64,000 bases of DNA, taken from Solibacteraceae bacterium (GTDB lineage: Bacteria; Acidobacteriota; Terriglobia; Bryobacterales; Bryobacteraceae). The stretch covers positions 62,001 through 126,000 of the forward strand of contig JAJPJX010000129.1 in the NCBI GenBank assembly GCA_021324015.1, in the 5' to 3' direction. Made by a program: the position numbers and the translations under genes. Numbering within the stretch: the stretch's first letter is position 1; every line of letters begins with the position of its first letter. This document shows, piece after piece, positions 27,222 to 35,683 of the stretch. The notes under the pieces are model-generated. The model searched no databases. It had not been told where the DNA came from and saw only the letters and a list, made by a program, of their open reading frames with translations.

Positions 27222-28552
27222 CGCGCGCAACCACATTGCGCCCAGCCGCCGCAGGGGCGCGGCGGATCCATGCACGCCGTGTGTGTCTCTGGTTGAGCTG
27301 TTCCCTGTTCGTGCTGACCCAGAGGCACGCGCCGGCGCAGGCCGTGGCGCCTGAATCCGCGAGCGCGATCGTACTCAAGCCGGCGCTGGTCTTCGACGGC
27401 GAGGTTCTGCGCAAGGGCTTGTGGGTGCGGGTGAAGGGCGAACGCATCGAGGCTGCCGGTCCGGCCGCCGGCATCGGCACGGCCGGTGCGAGAATCATCG
27501 ACCTGCCGGGCATGACCCTGATGCCGGGCCTCGTGGAAGGGCACTCGCACATCCTGCTGCACCCCTATAACGAAACCTCGTGGACCGACCAGGTGGCGCA
27601 TGAGGGCCTGGCGCTGCGGGCCGCGCGCGCCGTCAATCACTTACGCTCCACGTTGATGGCCGGCTTCACCACTGTGCGCGACCTGGGCACCGAAGGCGCT
27701 GGTTACGCCGACGTGGAGTTGAAACAGGCGGTCAACCAAGGCATCGTTCCCGGTCCCCGCATCCTGGCTTCGACGCGCGCCATCGTGGCCACCGGGAGCT
27801 ATGCTCCCAAAGGCTTCGCGCTGGAGTGGCGCGTGCCGCAGGGCGCCGAAGAAGCCGATGGCGTGGATAGCCTCACGCGCGTAGTGCGCGACCAGATCGG
27901 GCGCGGCGCCGACTGGATCAAGCTGTACGGCGACTACGCATGGGGCCCGCTGCCGGGTGCGCACCCCACCTTTTCGCTGGAGGAGTTGAGGCTCGCCGTC
28001 CAGACAGCCCGAAGCGCCGGGGTGCCAGTGGCCGTGCACGCGAGTTCCGTGGAAGGCATGCGACGCGCGATCCTCGCCGGAGCGGAGACCATCGAGCATG
28101 GCGACGGGGGCACGCCGGAGATCTTCCGGTTGATGGTCGAGCACCGGGTGGCGTTCTGCCCGACGCTGGCGGCCAGCGACGCCACCGCGCAGTACGCCGG
28201 CTGGAAAAAAGGGCAGCAGCCGGAGCCGCCCGCGATCCGGCAAAAGCGGGCCAGTTTCCGGGCCGCGTTGGACGCCGGAGTCACGATTTTGAGCGGCAGC
28301 GACGTTGGTGTGTTCCCGCATGGTGAAAACGCCCGCGAGATCGAGTTGATGGTGGAGTACGGAATGCCGGCCGTGGAAGCGCTGAAGGCGGCGACCTCGG
28401 TCGCCGGCCGGGTGCTGCACCTGGAGGTTGGGCGGGTGAAGACCGGCATGCTCGCCGACCTGATCGCGGTGGAGGGTGATCCCACCAGTGACATCTCGGC
28501 GCTGCGGCGCGTCCGGTTCGTGATGAAAAGCGGAACGATTTACAGGCAGTAG
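27218..28552 (+). CDS. Secreted metal-dependent amidohydrolase (imidazolonepropionase-like)
   Basis: This 444-residue amidohydrolase-superfamily enzyme has a signal-like hydrophobic segment ([12 protein letters not shown]) cleaved near RHAPAQA. Metal ligands are visible: EGHSHIL (HxH), [19 protein letters not shown] and [24 protein letters not shown] is typical of the Xaa-Pro/imidazolonepropionase-like secreted amidohydrolases that cleave dipeptides or cyclic amides. The start is uncertain: TTG 27218 overlaps the previous stop (TTGA), while GTG 27281 lies directly before the hydrophobic segment. Confidence 0.83.
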   Translation: MTRATTLRPAAAGARRIHARRVCLWLSCSLFVLTQRHAPAQAVAPESASAIVLKPALVFDGEVLRKGLWVRVKGERIEAAGPAAGIGTAGARIIDLPGMTLMPGLVEGHSHILLHPYNETSWTDQVAHEGLALRAARAVNHLRSTLMAGFTTVRDLGTEGAGYADVELKQAVNQGIVPGPRILASTRAIVATGSYAPKGFALEWRVPQGAEEADGVDSLTRVVRDQIGRGADWIKLYGDYAWGPLPGAHPTFSLEELRLAVQTARSAGVPVAVHASSVEGMRRAILAGAETIEHGDGGTPEIFRLMVEHRVAFCPTLAASDATAQYAGWKKGQQPEPPAIRQKRASFRAALDAGVTILSGSDVGVFPHGENAREIELMVEYGMPAVEALKAATSVAGRVLHLEVGRVKTGMLADLIAVEGDPTSDISALRRVRFVMKSGTIYRQ

Positions 28553-28564
28553 CGCGCCTGCTGT

Positions 28565-28585
28565 CGCGGCCCGTGGGAAGCCGCG
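28565..28585. terminator. Hairpin between convergent genes
   Basis: CGCGGC (28565-28570) pairs with GCCGCG (28580-28585) across a nine-base loop, between the amidohydrolase stop and the convergent stop at 28608. There is no U tract; a terminator role is tentative. Confidence 0.3.
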
Positions 28586-28607
28586 GCCCATATGGCGGGG
28601 ACGCGCG

Positions 28608-31600
28608 TCAGGCCCCGCCTATTCGCACCGCGAATAGCGCGTGATGCCCGAGGATGAACAGCGTACGCTTCCCCGCGCCCCCGAACACAATGTCGATGGG
28701 ACGTTCCGGCACGTCGATTCGCCCGATTTCCTTGCCCGCCGGGTTGTAAACGAAGACTTGTCCGTTCGCCACGTACACGTTGCCGCGCCCGTCCACCGCC
28801 ACACACTCGCCCCCACGCGGCGCGAACGGCTCGAGATCGCTCAACGTGCCGTCCGCCCGCGCGGCCGCCCGGTAGGTGAGATCCTCCGACTCGTTGCTCA
28901 CGTACACACGTTCCCCCGGAGCCGCGGTGAGGAAACCGTGCGTGTCCAGGTTGTCCGAGAATCTCCAGCCGGTGGAATCGGGCGGCCCCTGCTGGAACAC
29001 CCGCGCTGCCGGGAGGAACACGGTTTCGTCCGGCGACACGTATTGCTGGGCCCTCGGGGCGGTCACGTCCCGCCGGAACATCTCGCCTAAGGTCGTGTAG
29101 GCCATCTTTTCGAAGTCGAGCTGATTGGCGAATTCCCCGTTGTTCCAGTAATTGACCGGCAGGATCACGCGCGCGCCCGGGCGTGGCTTCGTCTCCCGCG
29201 GGGCGATCACCGTGATCTGCCCGCCCGGCGCGCCCGGACGGAAACTATATACCGTGCCCTGTGCCCCCGCCGAGGACAACACCAGCAGATTGCCCGACTT
29301 GTCGAACGCCAGGTTCACCGGATCCAGCGGCTGATCGCGCTCGATCGTCAGCCCTTCCGCATCCGACCAGCCATAGATGCGCTGTTGCCAGTGATCGACG
29401 AAATACAATTTGCCGGCCGCATCCACGGCGGCGCCGCTGATCGAAAAGAACCCGTCTTCGAGCTTGCGAACTCGTGCTCCGGGAGCCAGCACTGCGGAAG
29501 CGCCGGACGGAACCGGCGGAGCCGGCGCCGCCGGAACGTCCAGCACGGCGAACTCCCGTTCCCGCGCCTCCAGGTGATGCGTCACGTCCTGGATCGCGTT
29601 TTCGTACGGGAATTTGCTCGCCCGCAGAAACGTGCCGCAGCCGTTCTGATCGCAGGTGGCGAATCCGCTCTCCGCATTGACGTGCACGTTCCGAAAATGA
29701 ATGCCGCCGGACTGGTACAGCCGCACCGCCGCCGGAAACGGCGCGTGCGAGCGCGTCACCCGGTACGCGTGGTTGTTCGCGATGGTGATGTTCTTCGACC
29801 GGCTGATTTCCAATGACAGGCATTCCGCGCTTTCGCCTGCCTCTTCCTCCGTCTGCGGGGCGTTGAAGTCCCAGTTTTCCACCCGGTCGAGCTTGAACTC
29901 GGTGCGTACGTGATGCTCCGACGATATCTGGTACACATGGCCGGGCGTAGTCGTGTCCGAGACATAGAAGCCGGCCTGCGCGAAGGTGCTCGGCGTCCAG
30001 ATGTTGGCGAATGTTCCGCCTCCTCCATTCGTGACCCAAATGCTCGGATACTGGCCGTCCCACCTCTTCCGCGGATCGGGATCGGCGGTGTGGTTGGCGT
30101 TGTACGGATTCACCGGCCCACTCCCATGTCCGCCGAGCAGGCGTACGTCATCCATCAGCGACGCGGCCCCCGCTGACCACAGCACCCCCACCGCGCGCGG
30201 ATTGATCCCTCCCGTGTATACGCCCAGCCCGCTCATCAGGTTCGATCCGCGTGCTGGCGCGAGGATCACCGCGCGAGGCGCGCCGACGCCCTGGAAGCCG
30301 GCCGTACCGTCCGGAAGATCGATTTGTGTCATGAGCGGATGCAATCCGATCAACACAGTCTCGGGTTTGAGCGTGATCGTGTCCTTCACGAGATACCTCC
30401 CACTCGGGAAGTACAGGACCCGATGCCCGTCGATTGCCTTCTGAAGCGCGGCCGTGTCGTCTGTCTTGCCGTCACCCGCGACGCCCAGCGTCCGTACGTT
30501 TGTCCACTCCGGCGTGGGCGGCAGCGGCGGAATCGCGGGAGCCATGACCGGGGGAAGACTGCTCAGGGCAGCCGCGTCGTACCGCTGTCCGAGGGCGCCG
30601 GGCTCCCCCAGGCCGGGCAGGATCAGCCCGAAGTTGAAACGCCGCACGCGATAGAGCGGACCCTTGCCTGCCACCTTTTTTCCGCTCTCCCGGAAGAGCG
30701 CAAACACAGGCACTCCCTTCGCGACCGCGTTCTCAAACCCGATTTCGTTCAGGTAGCTTTTCTCGTTGCCGATGATGACTGCCGCCCGTGAGACGTTCTC
30801 AAACCGGCAGTCCTTCGCCCACAGTTGGTCGTAGTATTCGGGGTCGATATCGATGCCCACCGGCACATTGCGGACCGTGTCGCGGATGAGCGTCAAGCCC
30901 GCCTCGTGCTCGCGGATCGCCGCCTCGCGCTGCCCCTCGAACACCGAATCGACTAGGGTGAACTGCCATGCGGGCGACGGCTTGTCCGTGAGGATGCCGT
31001 AGCGCCCGCCGTAGAACCTGAGGTCCTGCGCATAATTCCCGATCTCGGTGAGCGCGGCCAGTCCCGATCCGGTATGGAAGTCCATGTGGCTCAGGTACGC
31101 GTGCTGCGCCGCATGGAACCGCACGCCGATCGCCGCCGGGTTGCCGTCGCCGATCTCGAAGTCGATATTGCTCATCGCCGAGTAAAACGTTCCCGGATTC
31201 GCGTCGGCGATCGCGTCATTCGGAGGTACGCTGCCCACCGGTGGAAACGGAATGCGGAAGCCCCGCCTGCCTGCAAAGAACCCGCTGCCGGGCCGCATGC
31301 CGGTGAACATCACCATCACCCCCACGCCCTTCTGGAACCCCGGCGAATTCGGCCCGAGTACGAATGCGGGCCGCGACGCGCCGTACCCGAAGATGCGCAC
31401 GCCCGGCCACACGTAGATCGTCCGTGTCACGCGGTATCGTCCGGGAGGCACGAACAGGATGCCTTCCCGGACATGGTTCTCCGCCTTGTCGATGGCCGCC
31501 TGGATGGCGGCGCTATCGTCCGCCTGCCCATCGCCCTTGGCGCCGAACTCGGCGGCGGATAGATAGACAGCCTGCGGATCCTCCAGTCGCGTCGTGATCA

Positions 31601-31667
31601 TCGATGCGGCATATGCGGTGCCGGCCAGCAGCATGGCCAGCGGGAAATATCGGATGAGTGCGTCCAT
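28608..31667 (-). CDS. Secreted protein: two pectate-lyase-3/GH55-like domains plus NHL propeller
   Basis: The 1019-residue product has a signal peptide (to ~AYAAS). The first right-handed beta-helix domain begins AAEFGAKGDGQADDSAAIQAAID (~38) and the second VRTLGVAGDGKTDDTAALQKAID (~392). Both carry the GDG..DD.AA..AI signature of the pectate lyase superfamily 3/GH55 group. From ~725 on there are NHL/SMP-30-like blades: ISGAAVDAAGKLYFVDH, PVNLAFDKSGNLLVLS and ECVAVDGRGNVYVANG. This suggests a secreted polysaccharide lyase or hydrolase with a surface propeller. The fusion is unusual. The ATG at 31667 is ten bases after a TGCTATACC extended -10. Confidence 0.82.
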   Translation of the reverse strand: MDALIRYFPLAMLLAGTAYAASMITTRLEDPQAVYLSAAEFGAKGDGQADDSAAIQAAIDKAENHVREGILFVPPGRYRVTRTIYVWPGVRIFGYGASRPAFVLGPNSPGFQKGVGVMVMFTGMRPGSGFFAGRRGFRIPFPPVGSVPPNDAIADANPGTFYSAMSNIDFEIGDGNPAAIGVRFHAAQHAYLSHMDFHTGSGLAALTEIGNYAQDLRFYGGRYGILTDKPSPAWQFTLVDSVFEGQREAAIREHEAGLTLIRDTVRNVPVGIDIDPEYYDQLWAKDCRFENVSRAAVIIGNEKSYLNEIGFENAVAKGVPVFALFRESGKKVAGKGPLYRVRRFNFGLILPGLGEPGALGQRYDAAALSSLPPVMAPAIPPLPPTPEWTNVRTLGVAGDGKTDDTAALQKAIDGHRVLYFPSGRYLVKDTITLKPETVLIGLHPLMTQIDLPDGTAGFQGVGAPRAVILAPARGSNLMSGLGVYTGGINPRAVGVLWSAGAASLMDDVRLLGGHGSGPVNPYNANHTADPDPRKRWDGQYPSIWVTNGGGGTFANIWTPSTFAQAGFYVSDTTTPGHVYQISSEHHVRTEFKLDRVENWDFNAPQTEEEAGESAECLSLEISRSKNITIANNHAYRVTRSHAPFPAAVRLYQSGGIHFRNVHVNAESGFATCDQNGCGTFLRASKFPYENAIQDVTHHLEAREREFAVLDVPAAPAPPVPSGASAVLAPGARVRKLEDGFFSISGAAVDAAGKLYFVDHWQQRIYGWSDAEGLTIERDQPLDPVNLAFDKSGNLLVLSSAGAQGTVYSFRPGAPGGQITVIAPRETKPRPGARVILPVNYWNNGEFANQLDFEKMAYTTLGEMFRRDVTAPRAQQYVSPDETVFLPAARVFQQGPPDSTGWRFSDNLDTHGFLTAAPGERVYVSNESEDLTYRAAARADGTLSDLEPFAPRGGECVAVDGRGNVYVANGQVFVYNPAGKEIGRIDVPERPIDIVFGGAGKRTLFILGHHALFAVRIGGA

Positions 31668-31834
31668 AAGAATTACTCGTGGTATAGCACAGGGCGTGAA
31701 TCGGCGAAAGCTCAATGAACCGCGTACGGTCCCCGGCGAGCGGTCACGAGTTGCCGGTGAACCGTGTGGCCGGTGGTACACTATGTCGCAGCAAGATTCA
31801 TCCTGAAGCTGGTAGCCAGCGAAAAGGAGGTCCT

Positions 31835-33514
31835 ATGCCTGAAAAACTGCGTGAAAACCCGGCTGACAAAGCATCACATAGTGCAACGCGGCGGGAGCTG
31901 TTCCAGATGGGAGGCCTGCTTGCCATGCCCGCGCTCCTGGCCGGTTCGGAAGCGGTGGTGGCGACCGGTCCGCTGAAACCCGGACCCCAGATCTACCAGT
32001 CCATTGGCGTGGAACCGGTCATCAATTGCCGCGGCACATTTACCATCATCGGCGCATCGGTGGAACTGCCGGAAGTGCGCCAGGCAATGGAGTATGCCTG
32101 CCGATACTATGTGCAAATGGACGAACTGGCGGAAGGCGTGGGACGGCGGCTCGCCGAGCTGACCGGAGCGGAATGGGGAATGGTGTCAGCGGGCTGTGCC
32201 GCCGGGCTGAAACACGTGACCGCGGCCTGCGTCGCGGGCGGCAATCCCGAAAAGCTCATCCGGATTCCGGACTTGACGGGCTTCGATAAGACCGAAGTCG
32301 TCATTCCTCGCAGTTCGCGAAGCGTGTACGACCACGCCGTGCGGAATATCGGGGTCAAGATTGTCGTGGTGGACACGGCCGAAGAGCTGGAGAATGCGCT
32401 GAATCCCCGGACGGCGATGATTTACCTCACCGCGGGCGGCCCGTCTCTGGAAGGGCCGCTAGCCTTGGACAAGGTCGCCGCCATGGCAAAGCCGAGAAAC
32501 ATTCCCATTCTCGTGGACGCCGCGGCCGAGAACCTGACCATCCCGAACGTGCACCTGCAGCGGGGCGCTACGGTGGTGGCTTACAGCGGAGGAAAGGCCA
32601 TCCGCGGGCCGCAATGCGCCGGGCTGTTGCTGGGGCGTAAGGATATCCTCATGTCGGCCTGGCAGGCCAGTTCGCCGCACCACGGGCCCGGGCGTGACAA
32701 CAAAGTCGGTCGGGAAGAAACCTTGGGGATGCTGGCGGCGGTGGAAGCCTGGATCAAGCGCGATCATGAAGGGGAATGGCGCACCTGGCTCTCCTGGCTC
32801 GACACGATTGCCAAACGAGTCTCCACCATCGAGAGCGTGAAAACGGTCGTCCGGGAGCCCACTGGCCTGTCGAACAGAAGCCCGGCTCTCATCATTAGTT
32901 GGGATCCGGCGAAGCTGCACATCGACGGGGAGGAACTGGCCGAGACGCTGGCCAGGACCAAGCCGCGCATTGCAGTCGGCGCCGGCAACGGCGGCGGCCG
33001 CGGCCTCAGGAAGGAACCCGATGTCGGCTCGGCAGCCATCTCCATCACCGCATGGATGATGCAGCCGGGCGACGACAAGATCGTGGCGGACCGGCTGCAC
33101 GAGTTGCTTTCGGAAAAGCGCCCTGCGCCTTCCGCCGAACCGGCGCCGCCGGCGGCGAACCTGAGCGGCCGCTGGGATGTCGACATCGAGTTCTTCAGCA
33201 GCAAGAGCCGCCACACCCTCTATCTGGAACAGGACGGCAATCGCATCAAGGGCTCGCATCGGGGAGATTACGGAATGCGGGATGTCTTCGGCACGATTGA
33301 GGGCGACCAGGTCAAGCTGCGCAGCACGACTGCCGAACGCGGCAGCGGCGACTCGATCACGTTCATTTTCTCGGGAAGGGTTTCCGGCGATGCGATCTCC
33401 GGTCCCATCCACATGGGAGAATACCTCACGGCCAAGTTCGCGGCCAACCGGCACCCTTATCCGGCCGCGCATGGCTCGATCCTTGTTCCGAGCGGTCCCC
33501 CGCTGGCCAACTAG
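31835..33514 (+). CDS. SelA-like PLP-dependent transferase with Tat signal and C-terminal beta domain
   Basis: This 559-residue protein has a twin-arginine signal (ATRRELFQMGG..AMPAL). Then follows a fold-type I PLP domain of the SelA/DgaE group: INCRGTFTIIGAS, MVSAGCAAGLKH, ILVDAAAENL and the PLP lysine K254 in AYSGGKAIRGPQ. Relatives include D-glucosaminate-6-phosphate ammonia lyase, so a lyase or racemase on an amino sugar acid is plausible; selenocysteine synthesis is not. The last ~110 residues (NLSGRWDVDIEFFSSK... HRGDYGM... FSGRVSGDAISG) form a separate lipocalin-like beta domain. AAAAGGAGG precedes the ATG. The gene stands alone. Confidence 0.82.
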   Translation: MPEKLRENPADKASHSATRRELFQMGGLLAMPALLAGSEAVVATGPLKPGPQIYQSIGVEPVINCRGTFTIIGASVELPEVRQAMEYACRYYVQMDELAEGVGRRLAELTGAEWGMVSAGCAAGLKHVTAACVAGGNPEKLIRIPDLTGFDKTEVVIPRSSRSVYDHAVRNIGVKIVVVDTAEELENALNPRTAMIYLTAGGPSLEGPLALDKVAAMAKPRNIPILVDAAAENLTIPNVHLQRGATVVAYSGGKAIRGPQCAGLLLGRKDILMSAWQASSPHHGPGRDNKVGREETLGMLAAVEAWIKRDHEGEWRTWLSWLDTIAKRVSTIESVKTVVREPTGLSNRSPALIISWDPAKLHIDGEELAETLARTKPRIAVGAGNGGGRGLRKEPDVGSAAISITAWMMQPGDDKIVADRLHELLSEKRPAPSAEPAPPAANLSGRWDVDIEFFSSKSRHTLYLEQDGNRIKGSHRGDYGMRDVFGTIEGDQVKLRSTTAERGSGDSITFIFSGRVSGDAISGPIHMGEYLTAKFAANRHPYPAAHGSILVPSGPPLAN

Positions 33515-33528
33515 AACACGCTCGTGTT
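33515..33528. other. Short palindrome directly after the stop codon
   Basis: AACACG-CT-CGTGTT begins on the base after the TAG at 33512-33514 and lies between convergent genes. It has six-base arms and no U tract. It may be a weak transcription end signal or chance. Confidence 0.25.
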
Positions 33529-33553
33529 GCGATCCTCCGGCCCCGGCCTCTCT

Positions 33554-35578
33554 TTAGCGAAATGCCGGGCTGATGCGGACGATGCTGTGAATATTCAGGC
33601 GCGGCACGGTGCCGGACCATTGGCCGTTGGCGTAACTGCCCGCGAGGGGGAGTTGCTCCGGTTCCAGGGTGACGCGGGCGGGGGCCCCCGGCAGCGCGAC
33701 GCTGAGCGCCAGGGGGCCTACGGGCGGAATGTAGTCGCCGGCGATATAGTCGGCGGCCACCTGCATCGCGGTGCAATTCACCAGGTGGACCAGCAAATCC
33801 GCGTCTTTGCGGCGCAGCGCGACTTCCACGGTGGGCGGACCTTCGACTCGCACGGCGGGGACGAACAGCCGCTCGACGATGCGGCGCACAAACTGGCGGG
33901 TGGCCGCCGCGTGTGTGGCTGCGAAGATCGTCCCCATGGGTCCGTAGATGGCGGCGATTTCTCCGGAACCGTAGCGGTGCAGGGTGGCCGCGCAGGCGCC
34001 GTCGCGCGTGGCGTCGTAGGTGGGATATCGCTCCGCGAGCACCTGCGCGCTTGCAGGTTCCACCGCCTGCCACAAGCCGCGCGCCTCACCGAAGGTTTCG
34101 TCGCCTACGAGAAAGGCGTCCTGTTCGCCAGGCGATCCCGGGAGGCGCACGCCCAGTTCGTTGGCGAAAAGGGCTGCATTGCGGGCGCCGGCGAGCAACG
34201 CCTTGCCGCCCGCTCGCACGTAGTCTGCCACCACTTGTTTGACGTTCGCGCCGATGTTCGGCCAATCGGGCACGACCAGCAGCGGATAGCTGGCGATCAC
34301 CTCGCCGAGCCTCCATTCCGGAATCACGTCGACGGAGTATTGATTGTCTACGAGCACGTCCAGGAAGCCGCGCGCGGGATCGACGGCTGCGCCCCAGGCG
34401 CCAAACATCTTCGGCACGGTAGTGTAGAGACTGGTGGTGGAGAACAGCAGGCCGATCTGCGGCACGCTGCGGGTGCGGTGGCTGAGCGCCTGGCGATCGC
34501 GGCAAAAGCGCGCCACTTTTGCCATCACCTGAATGTGGCGCTCATCCAGCTTGCCGCTTCGGGTGGGCTGGTAATAGATCTGGAAGCCGCCGCCCTGCGC
34601 CAGAATGACGGCCGCCTCCTGCTGGAGCTGCACGGCCGGCTTATGGCTGGGGCCGGTTTTCGGTGTGGCGTTTTGAAAGCCCCACGCCATCAGGTCCCAG
34701 GGTTTTCCCACGGATGCGAGATACCGGCCTTCCAGGCGCGCGGTGGAAATGGAAGCGTTGCCCAGATAGTCGCCGGAGAGGTAATCCACGGGCAGGTCCG
34801 GGCGCTCCGGCACGAAAGTGGTGTAAAGCCAGTTGCTTGCGATCTGAAACTTGGGCCGGGTGCGGTGTAGCGTCTCTACGTAGTGGCGCACGTAGCCGCG
34901 GAAGCGGGCGCGCTGAAACTCCAGGAAGTCCTGCCATCCGGCGTCCTTTTCGCTCTTGGGCAGGTCGCGGACGCCGGTGGCTTCGCGAAACGCGCGCGCC
35001 GCCGCCTCGCCGTAGTCCAGGCTCACAGCCCAGCATTCGCCGTCCACCCAGACGCCGTCGAGGTCATATTTGCGAGCCGCTTCTTCAAGCTCCGGGATCA
35101 TGAGCCGATCCACGTAAGGGCCGAACGTGCTGGTCGCGTTCGGATCGCGTGCGCCGTCGGCGTGAACGGAAGCCCACTCGGGATGCTCGGCGATAGCGCG
35201 CGAATCCCAGACTCCCGAGAAATGGATGTACAGCGCGACGCCGTGCCGCGCGGTGACCCGGCGCCAGATCTCGAGCGAATCTTTCACGATGTGCGGAGCT
35301 GAAGTGCCGACCTGCGAGGGGTAGCCGAGGTATCCGACGTGTCCTTTGCAGTCGTATTGAACGTAGTCGGGCTTTACTTCGTTAAGGAAGTGCTCGACCA
35401 TTTCGTCGGTCACATCCCGGCCGAGAGCCATATCGTGCGGATTCGGGTGCAGGTCGAAATGCATGCCCAGGAAGGAATCCTTCCGAGCGAGCCGGGTCGG
35501 GGCCGTCTGCGAGACCCCCGCGCGCGTGGCGAACAGCGGAGCGCCCGCGGCCAGGAAGAATGCGCGTCGGTTTATCAT
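33554..35578 (-). CDS. Secreted glycoside-hydrolase-like protein (GHL6 / trimerisation-domain type)
   Basis: The 674-residue product has a twin-arginine-like signal (INRRAFFLAAGAPLF). A TIM-barrel domain follows: GMHFDLHPNPHD, YVQYDCKGHVGYLGYPS, LYIHFSGVWDSRAIAEHPEW and DGVWVDGECWA (possible catalytic acids, residues ~155-165). A beta-galactosidase-trimerisation-like domain (~390-580; PEWRLGEVIASYPLLVVPDW) and a C-terminal beta domain (LLVHLVNCTA) complete it. The order matches putative glycosyl hydrolase family GHL6 and fucosidase-like proteins. The substrate is unknown. ATG 35578 is the only start with a signal peptide; it is divergent from the MBL gene across ~105 bases. Confidence 0.8.
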   Translation of the reverse strand: MINRRAFFLAAGAPLFATRAGVSQTAPTRLARKDSFLGMHFDLHPNPHDMALGRDVTDEMVEHFLNEVKPDYVQYDCKGHVGYLGYPSQVGTSAPHIVKDSLEIWRRVTARHGVALYIHFSGVWDSRAIAEHPEWASVHADGARDPNATSTFGPYVDRLMIPELEEAARKYDLDGVWVDGECWAVSLDYGEAAARAFREATGVRDLPKSEKDAGWQDFLEFQRARFRGYVRHYVETLHRTRPKFQIASNWLYTTFVPERPDLPVDYLSGDYLGNASISTARLEGRYLASVGKPWDLMAWGFQNATPKTGPSHKPAVQLQQEAAVILAQGGGFQIYYQPTRSGKLDERHIQVMAKVARFCRDRQALSHRTRSVPQIGLLFSTTSLYTTVPKMFGAWGAAVDPARGFLDVLVDNQYSVDVIPEWRLGEVIASYPLLVVPDWPNIGANVKQVVADYVRAGGKALLAGARNAALFANELGVRLPGSPGEQDAFLVGDETFGEARGLWQAVEPASAQVLAERYPTYDATRDGACAATLHRYGSGEIAAIYGPMGTIFAATHAAATRQFVRRIVERLFVPAVRVEGPPTVEVALRRKDADLLVHLVNCTAMQVAADYIAGDYIPPVGPLALSVALPGAPARVTLEPEQLPLAGSYANGQWSGTVPRLNIHSIVRISPAFR

Positions 35579-35683
35579 TTCTCCACAGCATATCAGCTTA
35601 CCGGAGTGAGGAATCCGAAATCGCCGCGGGAGGCCGCGCGGTTCCTGAGCCATCGGCGCCCGGCTGGTGATACAACGGAGAGG

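Noticed and set aside
31835-33514. Reading the SelA-like protein as evidence of selenocysteine synthesis
   Set aside because: The protein is Tat-exported and has an extra C-terminal domain. No SelB, SelC or in-frame UGA selenoprotein was seen; DgaE-type lyases share the fold.
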